This document shows positions 1 to 5,241 of a DNA stretch of 5,569 bases, in pieces (positions within the stretch are counted from its first letter, which is position 1; each line of letters opens with the position of its first letter). The stretch lies in assembly GCA_031264825.1 (NCBI GenBank), contig JAISDL010000222.1, positions 1 through 5,569 of the forward strand, given 5' to 3'. This DNA is from Accumulibacter sp. GTDB lineage: Bacteria > Pseudomonadota > Gammaproteobacteria > Burkholderiales > Rhodocyclaceae. A model generated the notes under the pieces. That model searched no databases. It was not told where the DNA came from and saw only the letters and a list, made by a program, of their open reading frames with translations. A program made the position numbers and the translations under genes.

Positions 1-97
1 CGAATTTTCAGGCCGAAACCGGGAGCGGACGCGCCGACGGCACGGGGGGGACCCCGTGTGAGAAAAACGCGGTAGGCCGGCGGAACGGCGATACCTG

Positions 98-199
98 ATT
101 CCTTTTCCAGTTCATTCCTACTTTGATGCCGAGCCGCAGACAGTACAAGTAGTACGGCAAGGCGAGTCGACAAAGGAAGGGATGAACTGGAAATGGAAT
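98..199. repeat. Palindromic MITE-like intergenic repeat, copy 1
   Basis: A 102 bp element bounded by imperfect terminal inverted repeats: 98-118 (begins ATTCCTTTTCCAGTTCATTC) matches the reverse complement of 179-199 at 19 of 21 positions. Inside, CTTTG (121-125) can pair with CAAAG (171-175), so most of the element can fold on itself. The core 131-176 (begins GAGCCGCAGACAGTAC) recurs with one mismatch at 2168-2213 in copy 2, in the same orientation. It holds no coding sequence; reading frames crossing it also cross the tRNA and are not credible. A possible 5 bp duplication TGATT flanks it (96-100 and 199-203), but it overlaps the palindrome ends and copy 2 has no counterpart, so target duplication is unproven. 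The right end abuts the tRNA-Gln promoter region. Probably a non-autonomous mobile or REP-like sequence; its family is not identified. Confidence 0.85.
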
Positions 200-201
200 G
201 A

Positions 202-236
202 TTTCTTTTTTTCGGATTTCCCTGTATAATGCGCGG
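202..236 (+). promoter_or_regulatory. Promoter of tRNA-Gln
   Basis: A perfect -10 hexamer TATAAT lies at 225-230, preceded directly by TG, and is followed by a GC-rich discriminator GCGCGG (231-236), which is typical of stringently controlled stable-RNA promoters. Transcription would begin near 237, about 17 bases before the mature tRNA. The -35 region falls in a T-rich tract (202-210) and is a poor match to TTGACA. It lies immediately downstream of the repeat at 98-199, so the repeat's right end sits close to the UP/-35 region. Confidence 0.7.
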
Positions 237-253
237 CTCATTTTGGCAACCGC

Positions 254-330
254 TGGGGAGTCGCCAAGTTGGTTAAGGCACCGGATTTTGATTCCGGCAT
301 TCGAAGGTTCGAATCCTTCTTCCCCAGCCA
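254..330 (+). tRNA. tRNA-Gln (anticodon TTG)
   Basis: A complete cloverleaf can be drawn. The acceptor stem is TGGGGAG (254-260) with TTCCCCA (320-326), including one G-U pair. The D stem is GCC/GGC (263-265, 277-279). The anticodon stem is CCGGA/TCCGG (281-285, 293-297) with loop TTTTGAT, placing anticodon TTG at 288-290, which reads CAA as glutamine. The T stem is GAAGG/CCTTC (303-307, 315-319) with the canonical loop TTCGAAT. Discriminator G is 327 and the CCA end is encoded (328-330). A tRNA-Gln just before prs is a conserved arrangement in beta/gammaproteobacteria. No other tRNA follows; the next feature is the prs leader. Confidence 0.97.
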
Positions 331-344
331 TGCGATCATCGATC

Positions 345-374
345 CGGGCGGATGGCCGTGCGTCTTTCCGCCCG
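345..374 (+). terminator. Hairpin between tRNA-Gln and prs (possible terminator/attenuator)
   Basis: A perfect 8 bp GC-rich stem, CGGGCGGA (345-352) with TCCGCCCG (367-374), has a 14-base loop and begins 15 bases after the tRNA. It is followed by TCTGTGTTTCCC, a weak U tract, so intrinsic termination would be partial at best. No separate prs promoter is evident between the tRNA and the prs ribosome binding site, which suggests prs is at least partly co-transcribed with the tRNA. The hairpin could mark the tRNA 3' end, limit read-through, or protect the processed prs message. The role is inferred. Confidence 0.4.
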
Positions 375-405
375 TCTGTGTTTCCCGAGCCGGGGGGAAA
401 GCAAG

Positions 406-1356
406 ATGCCTTACGAAAGTCTGATGGTATTCACGGGCAACGCCAACCGTAAACTGGCGTGCGAGGTTGCCAAGCGCCTGAACATTTCGCTTGGCCGCGC
501 CCACGTCGGGCGTTTTTCCGACGGAGAAATTTCCGTCGAAATCCAGGATCACGTGCGCGGACGCGACGTCTTCATCCTGCAATCGACGTGTGCGCCGGCG
601 AACGAAAACCTGATGGAACTCCTGATCATGGCGGATGCCCTGAAGCGCGCTTCCGCCGGTCGAATCACTGCGGCGATCCCCTATTTCGGCTATTCGCGGC
701 AGGACCGCCGCGTTCGGTCGGAGCGCGTTCCGATCGCCGCCAAACTCGTCGCCGACCTTCTTGCGGCGTCGGGCGTCCAGAAGGTACTGACGATGGATTT
801 GCACGCGGAGCAGATCCAGGGTTTTTTCAACATCCCCGTCGACAACATCTACTCGTTGCCGATCATGCTCGCCGACGTGTGGAAAATGAACCTCGACGAT
901 TTGACGGTCGTCTCCCCCGACGTCGGCGGCGTCCAGCGCGCCCGCGCGCTCGCCAAGCGCCTCGAGTGCGATCTTGCCATCATCGACAAACGCCGTCCGA
1001 AGGCCAACGTTTCCGAGGTCATGAACATCATCGGCGACGTGAAGGACAGAACCTGCGTCATCATGGACGACATCGTCGACACGGCAGGGACGCTCTGCAA
1101 GGCCGCCGTCGCGTTGAAGGACACGGGCGCGAAGAGCGTCATGGCGTACTGCGTCCATCCGGTGCTGTCGGGCGAGGCGGTCGAGCGGATCGCGCATTCC
1201 GCGATCGACGCGCTCGTCGTCGCCGATACGATTCCCTTGAGCGAAGCGGCGCAGCGTTGCGACCGCATCCGGCAACTCTCGGTCGCCGACGTGCTCGCCG
1301 AGACGATTCGCCGGATCAGCAACGACGATTCCGTCTCGTCGCTGTTCATCGAATGA
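406..1356 (+). CDS. prs: Ribose-phosphate pyrophosphokinase (PRPP synthetase)
   Basis: Cytosolic enzyme that transfers pyrophosphate from ATP to ribose 5-phosphate to make PRPP, the precursor of purines, pyrimidines, NAD, histidine and tryptophan. The 316-residue product has the usual length for class I bacterial Prs. Visible family motifs: the N-terminal FTGNAN (9-14) and RFSDGE (36-41), the ATP-loop RQDRR (98-102), the metal-binding signature [11 protein letters not shown] (131-141, His133), the flexible catalytic loop IIDKRRP (192-198, Lys195) and the PRPP-binding [12 protein letters not shown] (218-229). The end SVSSLFIE is typical of betaproteobacterial Prs. I chose ATG 406 because it follows a purine-rich GGGGGGAAAG (392-401) and gives family length; an in-frame ATG at 352 would add 18 atypical residues and lies within the leader hairpin. 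It is downstream of tRNA-Gln and 122 bp before rplY. No residue loss is seen. Confidence 0.97.
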   Translation: MPYESLMVFTGNANRKLACEVAKRLNISLGRAHVGRFSDGEISVEIQDHVRGRDVFILQSTCAPANENLMELLIMADALKRASAGRITAAIPYFGYSRQDRRVRSERVPIAAKLVADLLAASGVQKVLTMDLHAEQIQGFFNIPVDNIYSLPIMLADVWKMNLDDLTVVSPDVGGVQRARALAKRLECDLAIIDKRRPKANVSEVMNIIGDVKDRTCVIMDDIVDTAGTLCKAAVALKDTGAKSVMAYCVHPVLSGEAVERIAHSAIDALVVADTIPLSEAAQRCDRIRQLSVADVLAETIRRISNDDSVSSLFIE

Positions 1357-1376
1357 GTTTCACGATGCCGTTTGAG

Positions 1377-1391
1377 GCGCCGAAAAGGCGC
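1377..1391 (+). terminator. Small GNRA-like-loop hairpin after prs, weak
   Basis: Stem GCGCC (1377-1381) with GGCGC (1387-1391) and loop GAAAA, starting about 20 bases past the prs stop. The nearest T run (1413-1417) is 21 bases further on, so this is not a canonical intrinsic terminator. It could be an mRNA-stabilising or processing hairpin between prs and rplY. No promoter for rplY is clear in the 122 bp gap, so read-through from prs is likely. Confidence 0.3.
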
Positions 1392-1478
1392 GGGGCGAGC
1401 CAATAAGAGCGGTTTTTCCGATTTCATCATTTCCTGCCTGGTCGCGGGCGGGTTGTTCATCACAGAGGAGCAGTCACC

Positions 1479-2111
1479 ATGAAATTTGAACTTGAAGCAC
1501 AACAGCGCGTCACGCAGGGGTCCGGAGCGAGCCGCCGCCTGCGCCGCGCGGGCAAGGTCCCGGGAATCCTTTACGGTGGGAGCGAGGCGCCGACGCCGAT
1601 CGAACTCGACCACAACGCGCTCATCCTGGCGCTGCGCAAGGAGGCCTTTCATTCGTCGATCGTAACGCTGAAGATCGACGGCGCGGAACGCGCGGTTCTC
1701 CTGCGCGACGCGCAGATGCACCCCTACAAGCAGCAAGTGCTGCACATCGACTTCCTGCGCATCGACGAAAACCGTGTCATCTACCAGAGGGTGCCGCTGC
1801 ATTTCATCAACGGTGATATTTCGGTCGGCGTCAAGCGCGACGGCGGCGCGGTTTCGCACGCGATGAACGAGATCGAAGTCGCGTGTCTGCCGAAAGACCT
1901 GCCGGCTTTCGTCGACGTGGATTTGAAAGACCTTCAGGCCGGCCATTCCCTCAACGTTTCGCAGATCGTTTTCCCCGAAGGCGTCAAACCGGTGTTGCAC
2001 ACCGACGAAGACCCGGTCGTCGCGACGATCGTCGTGGTTCGCAAGGAAGAAACCGCCACCGACACCGACGAATCCGCGGCGCCTGCCGTTTCCGAAACGC
2101 CGTCGGCCTGA
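1479..2111 (+). CDS. rplY: 50S ribosomal protein L25/general stress protein Ctc
   Basis: Binds 5S rRNA in the central protuberance of the large ribosomal subunit. The 210-residue product is the long, two-domain (TL5/Ctc) form, unlike the short ~94-residue E. coli L25. The N-terminal L25 beta-barrel spans about 1-92 and includes GSGASRRLRRAGKVPGILYG (14-33), the usual rRNA-contact segment, and the motif QVLHIDFLRID (86-96) at the domain junction. The C-terminal Ctc domain spans about 97-190, with LPAFVDVDLKDLQAGHSL (141-158). The last 20 residues form an acidic, Ala/Ser/Thr-rich, probably disordered tail. A good ribosome binding site AGAGGAG (1464-1470) lies 8 bases before ATG 1479. The gene follows prs and is followed after 23 bases by repeat copy 2, which separates it from pth. 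Confidence 0.96.
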   Translation: MKFELEAQQRVTQGSGASRRLRRAGKVPGILYGGSEAPTPIELDHNALILALRKEAFHSSIVTLKIDGAERAVLLRDAQMHPYKQQVLHIDFLRIDENRVIYQRVPLHFINGDISVGVKRDGGAVSHAMNEIEVACLPKDLPAFVDVDLKDLQAGHSLNVSQIVFPEGVKPVLHTDEDPVVATIVVVRKEETATDTDESAAPAVSETPSA

Positions 2112-2134
2112 GTTTCGGGCCTCGTTCCATTGTA

Positions 2135-2235
2135 ATTCCTTTTCCAGTTCATTCATGCCGAGAAGACGAGCCGCAGACAGTACAGGTAGTACGGCAAGGC
2201 GAGTCGACAAAGGCAGGGATGAACTGGAATGGAAT
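2135..2235. repeat. Palindromic MITE-like intergenic repeat, copy 2
   Basis: A 101 bp second copy of the element at 98-199, in the same orientation. The terminal inverted repeats are 2135-2154 and 2216-2235 (the right one, GGGATGAACTGGAATGGAAT, is one base shorter than in copy 1). The core 2168-2213 differs from copy 1 by one base (G2185 for A148). The left inner arm differs wholly from copy 1, yet TGCC (2156-2159) can still pair with GGCA (2212-2215). It starts 23 bases after the rplY stop and can form a large hairpin in the rplY message, so it may act in 3' end stability or attenuation; that is inference. No convincing target-site duplication is seen. Confidence 0.85.
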
Positions 2236-2263
2236 AAACCAACCGTGACGCGAAGACGAACCG

Positions 2264-2304
2264 AAAACGGCGCCGTGGCGACGCGGCGTCGGCGCGGTCG
2301 TTTT
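2264..2304 (+). terminator. Imperfect hairpin in the rplY-pth gap, weak terminator candidate
   Basis: AAAACG (2264-2269) pairs with CGTTTT (2299-2304), and CGCCG (2271-2275) with CGGCG (2290-2294), across a 1x4 internal loop and a 14-base apical loop. The 3' arm ends in four T, then GGAAAC, so any termination would be weak. The rest of this gap (2236-2370) is GC-rich with no recognisable promoter and ends in a run of eight T (2358-2365) just before pth. Confidence 0.25.
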
Positions 2305-2370
2305 GGAAACTTCGGAAACGAAATCCGCCGCCGTGAGCGCGGTATCAGGCTCTTCGCTTTTTTTTGATCC

Positions 2371-2943
2371 ATGCCCGCTCCACGTTTGGTCGTCGGCCTC
2401 GGCAACCCCGGTGCGGAGTACGAGGACAATCGCCACAACCTGGGGTTTTGGTTCGTCGATCGGCTCGCGCAAGACCTTGAAGTCGCTTGGGCGCCGCAAG
2501 GAAAATTCTTCGGCGCCGTCGCCAGAAGGGGGGAGTTGCGCCTGCTCAAACCGACGACCTTCATGAACTGTTCGGGTCGCTCGGTCGCCGCGCTCGCGCT
2601 CTTCTACCGGATTCTCCCCGACGAAATCCTCGTCGTACACGACGACCTCGACTTGCCGCCGGGAAGTATCCGCGTCAAGCAAGGCGGCGGCAACGGGGGG
2701 CACAACGGACTCAAGGATGTTCAAGCGAGCTTAGGGACTCCCGACTTCTGGCGCCTGCGTCTCGGAATCGGCCACCCCGGCGACCGTGAAGCGGTGCTGA
2801 AGCACGTACTCAGAGCGCCGCGCGGTGAGGAACTGCCGCTGATCGACCGCGCGATCGACCGCTGTCTTCTGGCGTGGCCGAATTTCGCGTCGGGCGACTA
2901 CGAGGCGGCTAAGCGTGCTTTGCACACGAAAAAGGAATCATAA
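2371..2943 (+). CDS. pth: Peptidyl-tRNA hydrolase
   Basis: Cytosolic esterase that cleaves peptidyl-tRNA released from stalled ribosomes, recycling tRNA. The 190-residue product is the usual length for bacterial Pth. The catalytic and binding residues known from E. coli Pth are present: Asn12 in VGLGNPG (8-14), catalytic His22 in RHNLGF (21-26), Met65-Asn66 in KPTTFMN (60-66), Asp91 in HDDLDLPPG (90-98), and His111-Asn112 in [12 protein letters not shown] (105-116). The start is fixed by an in-frame TGA at 2365-2367, two codons before ATG 2371, and by the typical N-terminus. There is no Shine-Dalgarno sequence: the bases before the ATG are eight T followed by GATCC. ychF follows 12 bp later, so the two are probably co-transcribed. 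The residue before RHN is Asn20, where Thr is common, a minor variation. Confidence 0.96.
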   Translation: MPAPRLVVGLGNPGAEYEDNRHNLGFWFVDRLAQDLEVAWAPQGKFFGAVARRGELRLLKPTTFMNCSGRSVAALALFYRILPDEILVVHDDLDLPPGSIRVKQGGGNGGHNGLKDVQASLGTPDFWRLRLGIGHPGDREAVLKHVLRAPRGEELPLIDRAIDRCLLAWPNFASGDYEAAKRALHTKKES

Positions 2944-2955
2944 AGGAATGATTGC

Positions 2956-4047
2956 ATGAGTCTCAAATGCGGAATCGTCGGCCTGCCGAACGTAGGGAAA
3001 TCGACGCTTTTCAATGCGCTGACGCAGGCCGGCGCCGCTGCCGAGAATTACCCGTTTTGCACGATCGACCCCTCCGTCGGGATCGTCGAAGTGCCCGACA
3101 AACGCCTCAAACGGCTCGCCGACATCGTCCGACCGCAGCGAATCGTCCCCGCCGTCACCGAATTCGTCGACATCGCCGGCCTTGTCGCGGGCGCGTCGAA
3201 GGGCGAGGGACTCGGCAATCAGTTTCTCGCCAACATCCGCGAGACCGACGCGGTTCTTCACGTCGTCCGCTGTTTTGACGACGACAACATCGTCCACGTA
3301 TCGGGAGGCGTCGACCCGCTCCGCGATATCGAGGTCATCAACACCGAACTCGCGCTCGCCGACCTTTCGACCGTCGAAAAAGCGCTCAACCGCTACCGCA
3401 AACCCGCCAACGCGGGGGACAAGGACGCCCGGTCAATCGTCGCCGTGCTCGAAAAATGCTTCGCGTGTCTCGACACGGCAAAACCCGTGCGGGCGCTCGA
3501 TTTCACTCCGGCGGAAAAAGCGTTTCTCAAGCCGCTCTGCCTGATCACCGCCAAGCCGGTGCTTTACGTTGCCAACGTCGCCGAAAACGGCTTTACCGAC
3601 AACGCCTATCTCGAGACGGTGCGTGATTGTGCCGTGACGGAAAACTCCGAAGTCGTCGCGGTTTGCGCCGCGATCGAAGCGGAAATCGCCACGCTCGGCG
3701 ACGAAGAAAAACCGCTTTTCCTCGCCGACTTGGGTCTCGACGAGCCGGGACTCGACCGCCTGATCCACGCCGCGTACCGCCTCCTCGGCCTCCAGACCTA
3801 CTTCACCGCGGGTGAAAAAGAGGTCAAGGCTTGGACGATCCATCGCGGCGATACCGCGCCGCGCGCCGCGGGCGTCATTCACACCGATTTCGAGCGCGGC
3901 TTCATCCGCGCGCAAACGATTTCTTTCGACGATTACATCGCCTGCGGCGGCGAACTCGGCGCGCGCGAGGCCGGAAAAATGCGCGCCGAAGGCAAGGACT
4001 ACGTCGTTCAGGACGGCGATGTATTGAACTTTCTGTTCAACGTTTGA
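2956..4047 (+). CDS. ychF: Redox-regulated/ribosome-associated ATPase YchF (OLA1 family)
   Basis: A cytosolic P-loop ATPase of the Obg-like family that binds ribosomes and is linked in E. coli to stress and translation control. The 363-residue length is standard. The G domain has the Walker A/G1 motif GLPNVGKST (9-17), the switch-region segment NYPFCTIDP (31-39), G3 DIAGL (72-76), and NVAE (207-210) in place of the NKxD guanine-specificity motif, the known reason YchF prefers ATP to GTP. An insertion of likely coiled coil spans about 125-175. The C-terminal TGS domain spans about 278-363, with [13 protein letters not shown] (281-293) and the family-typical end [14 protein letters not shown] (350-363). 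AAAGGA (2942-2947) overlaps the pth stop and serves as ribosome binding site for ATG 2956, supporting a pth-ychF operon. The gene appears intact. Confidence 0.97.
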   Translation: MSLKCGIVGLPNVGKSTLFNALTQAGAAAENYPFCTIDPSVGIVEVPDKRLKRLADIVRPQRIVPAVTEFVDIAGLVAGASKGEGLGNQFLANIRETDAVLHVVRCFDDDNIVHVSGGVDPLRDIEVINTELALADLSTVEKALNRYRKPANAGDKDARSIVAVLEKCFACLDTAKPVRALDFTPAEKAFLKPLCLITAKPVLYVANVAENGFTDNAYLETVRDCAVTENSEVVAVCAAIEAEIATLGDEEKPLFLADLGLDEPGLDRLIHAAYRLLGLQTYFTAGEKEVKAWTIHRGDTAPRAAGVIHTDFERGFIRAQTISFDDYIACGGELGAREAGKMRAEGKDYVVQDGDVLNFLFNV

Positions 4048-4078
4048 CGGTTGGAAACCCGGCGGTATCGCAACGCCC

Positions 4079-4113
4079 TTGCAACTATCCGCAATTTGCG
4101 TATAATTTGAGCG
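4079..4113 (+). promoter_or_regulatory. Promoter and candidate operator of the toxin-antitoxin module
   Basis: A perfect -10 TATAAT (4101-4106) lies 16 bases from a partial -35 TTGCAA (4079-4084). The last -10 base is 7 bases before the toxin ATG, so transcription should start at about 4113-4114, giving a leaderless message. Within the spacer and touching the -10 is a perfect inverted repeat CGCAA-T-TTGCG (4090-4100); the -35 itself is a TTGCAA palindrome. These are plausible binding sites for the HTH antitoxin and toxin-antitoxin complex, which normally autorepress such operons. The operator role is inferred from position and symmetry. Confidence 0.6.
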
Positions 4114-4452
4114 ATGAAAGCACTCTTCGTCGAATTACCCGCTTTTTCTCGTTACCGGGACGACTATCTGGATGACGAAGGCTTCCGTGGCCTGCAGGAT
4201 GCCATGGTGAAGAACCCCGAAGCCGGTAGCGTGATCGCGGGGACGGGAGGGTTGCGCAAGCTACGGTATGGCGACCCGCGCCGAGGCAAGGGCAAACGCG
4301 GTGGTCTGCGGATCATCTATTATTGGTGGAATGGCTACTCGCAATTCTGGCTGTTTACCCTGTACGACAAGGATGAAATGGAAGACTTGAGTTCTGACGA
4401 GAAGAGGGCGCTCAAGGGTATCCTGAAAACGGAACTGGAGGCGAAGCGATGA
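4114..4452 (+). CDS. higB2: RelE/HigB2-family type II toxin (mRNA interferase)
   Basis: Predicted toxin of the RelE/ParE superfamily, HigB2-like (the Vibrio cholerae HigB-2 type), expected to cut mRNA on the ribosome when free of antitoxin. The 112-residue protein has the family pattern: N-terminal KALFVELPAFSRYRDDYLDD (2-21), then GTGGLRKLRYGDPRRGKGK (43-61) and RGGLRIIYYWW (62-72), the basic, aromatic core strands, and LFTLYDKDEMEDLS (80-93). The upstream bases offer only a weak GAG (4109-4111) as ribosome binding site, and the promoter places the start of the message at or beside the ATG. The gene overlaps the antitoxin start by 4 bases (4449-4452), so toxin comes first, as in hig modules. 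The family is confident; the subgroup symbol is by similarity from memory. Confidence 0.9.
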   Translation: MKALFVELPAFSRYRDDYLDDEGFRGLQDAMVKNPEAGSVIAGTGGLRKLRYGDPRRGKGKRGGLRIIYYWWNGYSQFWLFTLYDKDEMEDLSSDEKRALKGILKTELEAKR

Positions 4453-4763
4453 AAAAACGGAACTTGTTTGCTGAGATCGTCGAGGGCTTCGATGCTCTGT
4501 CGGACGCGCGCGCCGGCAAGCGGACACTGCGTACGCACGAAGTGGAAATCAATCCCGCGCCGGAGGTGGATGCCGACGAATTGCTGGCCTTGCGCGAGCG
4601 TCTGCGCCTGTCGCGTCAGCTCTTCGCTCGCTACTTGCGTACGAACCCTCGCACGCTGGAAAACTGGGAGCAGGGGCGTGCCAAACCCAACGCCCAGGCG
4701 GCGCTACTGATTCGTCTGGTCGAGAGGTTTCCCGATACAGTGGAACGCTTGGCGACGGTCTGA
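4449..4763 (+). CDS. higA2: HigA2-family antitoxin, XRE-type helix-turn-helix
   Basis: Partner antitoxin of the preceding gene: it binds and neutralises the toxin and represses the shared promoter. The 104-residue protein has an N-terminal segment (about 1-38, NLFAEIVEGFDAL at 5-17) that in HigA2 proteins wraps the toxin, then a helix-turn-helix domain (about 43-95) with LRLSRQLFARYL (52-63) and the recognition segment PRTLENWEQGRAKPN (67-81), a signature of this family. ATG 4449 overlaps the toxin stop, allowing translational coupling, and is preceded by a strong GGAGG (4437-4441) 7 bases upstream. The antitoxin therefore has a much better translation signal than the leaderless toxin, which would favour antitoxin excess. 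A likely terminator follows 31 bases after the stop. Confidence 0.9.
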   Translation: MKKRNLFAEIVEGFDALSDARAGKRTLRTHEVEINPAPEVDADELLALRERLRLSRQLFARYLRTNPRTLENWEQGRAKPNAQAALLIRLVERFPDTVERLATV

Positions 4764-4794
4764 CGGATTTCCAAAGGCGGCCGCAAGAAATACC

Positions 4795-4818
4795 AACAAC
4801 AATAAGCAGTTGTTTTTT
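4795..4818 (+). terminator. Likely rho-independent terminator of higB2-higA2
   Basis: AACAAC (4795-4800) pairs with GTTGTT (4809-4814) around an 8-base loop, and the 3' arm runs into a six-T tract (4813-4818). It starts 31 bases after the antitoxin stop. The stem has only two G-C pairs, so it is a weak to moderate terminator; position and T tract support the call. Confidence 0.5.
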
Positions 4819-4908
4819 ATGAAGAAAATTCATCAAATTGAGATGTTATGGCGCAGAACATCTCAATGTGCCGCGCCGTAAAAGATCGAAGCGCGTTGCT
4901 TCAATCTT
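4819..4908. other. Cluster of three further hairpins, role unknown
   Basis: Three consecutive inverted repeats follow the terminator. ATGAA/TTCAT (4819-4823, 4829-4833) has loop GAAAA. A perfect 11 bp repeat ATTGAGATGTT (4837-4847) with AACATCTCAAT (4857-4867) has a 9-base loop. AAGATCGAAGC (4882-4892) with GCTTCAATCTT (4898-4908) has one mismatch and loop GCGTT. None has a proper T tract on the + strand; on the - strand the third is followed by only four T. No coding sequence is credible here. Candidates are back-up terminators insulating the B12 locus, a mobile-element remnant, a protein-binding site, or a small RNA. Confidence 0.6.
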
Positions 4909-4909
4909 A

Positions 4910-4938
4910 TTGCAAGCATATTCCCCAAGGTGTAGCAT
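4910..4938 (+). promoter_or_regulatory. Promoter of the cobalamin riboswitch transcript
   Basis: TTGCAA (4910-4915) is spaced 17 bases from TAGCAT (4933-4938), which is preceded directly by TG. Each hexamer matches the sigma-70 consensus at 4 of 6 positions. The predicted start near 4945 coincides with the first base pair of the riboswitch P1 stem (4946), which supports the assignment. The match to consensus is moderate, so it remains a prediction. Confidence 0.45.
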
Positions 4939-4945
4939 CTCGGCG

Positions 4946-5143
4946 TTTCGGGTGCCTCGATTGAATTCTTGATCGGGGTGAAACGGGAAGCCGGTGGTGT
5001 TCAGAGTCAGCACACGTTTGAACCATTCCGGCGCAGCCCCCGCTGCTGTAGGCCTGACGACTTCGTCAAAACGCCACTGTGCAAAGCATCGCATGGGAAG
5101 GCGACGAAGAAGGAAGAAGGCAAGCCAGAAGACCGGCCCGAAA
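4946..5143 (+). promoter_or_regulatory. Cobalamin (adenosylcobalamin-type) riboswitch aptamer
   Basis: All the conserved landmarks of the AdoCbl aptamer are present in order: P1 stem TTTCGGG (4946-4952) with CCCGAAA (5137-5143); GGTGCC (4951-4956); GGGAAGCCGGTG (4985-4996); CCGGCGCAGCCCCCGCTGC (5028-5046), with the P5 stem GCAGC/GCTGC and loop CCCC (5038-5041); TGTAGGC; GCCACTG (5073-5079); TGGGAAGGCG (5094-5103); and the B12 box AGCCAGAAGACC (5123-5134). It precedes a TonB-dependent receptor gene, the standard target of such switches, so cobalamin should repress receptor synthesis. The leader is followed by a candidate regulatory hairpin at 5159-5173. Confidence 0.95.
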
Positions 5144-5158
5144 ATGCTTAGAGCTGTG

Positions 5159-5173
5159 TCCCCGGGGCGGGGA
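5159..5173 (+). promoter_or_regulatory. Candidate P13 regulatory hairpin of the riboswitch
   Basis: TCCCC (5159-5163) pairs with GGGGA (5169-5173) around loop GGGGC (5164-5168). The loop is complementary to the aptamer's L5 CCCC (5038-5041). In AdoCbl riboswitches an L5-L13 kissing loop links ligand binding to the expression platform, so this hairpin is a good P13 candidate, 15 bases beyond P1. It is followed by the palindrome GCCGGCCGGC (5177-5186). No T tract follows, so the switch is not a simple intrinsic terminator; translational or Rho-dependent control is inferred. The start codon is still about 118 bases away. Confidence 0.5.
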
Positions 5174-5241
5174 TAAGCCGGCCGGCTGGCAAAAATGCGT
5201 TTAATGGACCAGCTTCCTGCTTTCCACTCGGGGTCACCATT

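Noticed and set aside
41..58. CACGGGG/CCCCGTG hairpin with loop GGGA
   Set aside because: A perfect 7 bp stem, but followed by TGAGAAAAACG with no T tract on either strand. No gene in the window needs a terminator there.
1..97. Possible 3' end of ispE or another upstream gene
   Set aside because: All three + frames end early (stops at 59, 73 and 96), and none of the tails resembles an IspE C-terminus. The piece is too short to decide.
8..331. Minus-strand reading frame of 107 codons at the left end
   Set aside because: It runs through the tRNA-Gln gene, its promoter and repeat copy 1, and the protein has no recognisable family pattern.
352..405. Upstream ATG of prs at 352
   Set aside because: It would add 18 residues not seen in the family, lies in the leader hairpin, and ATG 406 has a better purine-rich site.
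2155..2367. Small + ORF of 70 codons ending three bases before pth
   Set aside because: It begins inside repeat copy 2, is Arg-rich with no family pattern, and has no ribosome binding site. Coupling to pth is conceivable but unsupported.
849..2564. Long minus-strand frame of 571 codons opposite prs and rplY
   Set aside because: It is antisense to two certain genes and crosses repeat copy 2. It is low-complexity and Arg-rich, as expected of an antiparallel shadow in GC-rich DNA.
4452..4458. A-AAA-AAC slippery heptamer at the antitoxin start
   Set aside because: The toxin stop overlaps the antitoxin ATG and the antitoxin has its own strong SD, so frameshifting is not needed and no stimulatory structure is evident.
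4846..5094. Minus-strand ORF opposite the riboswitch
   Set aside because: It is entirely antisense to the aptamer and a hairpin, with no family pattern.
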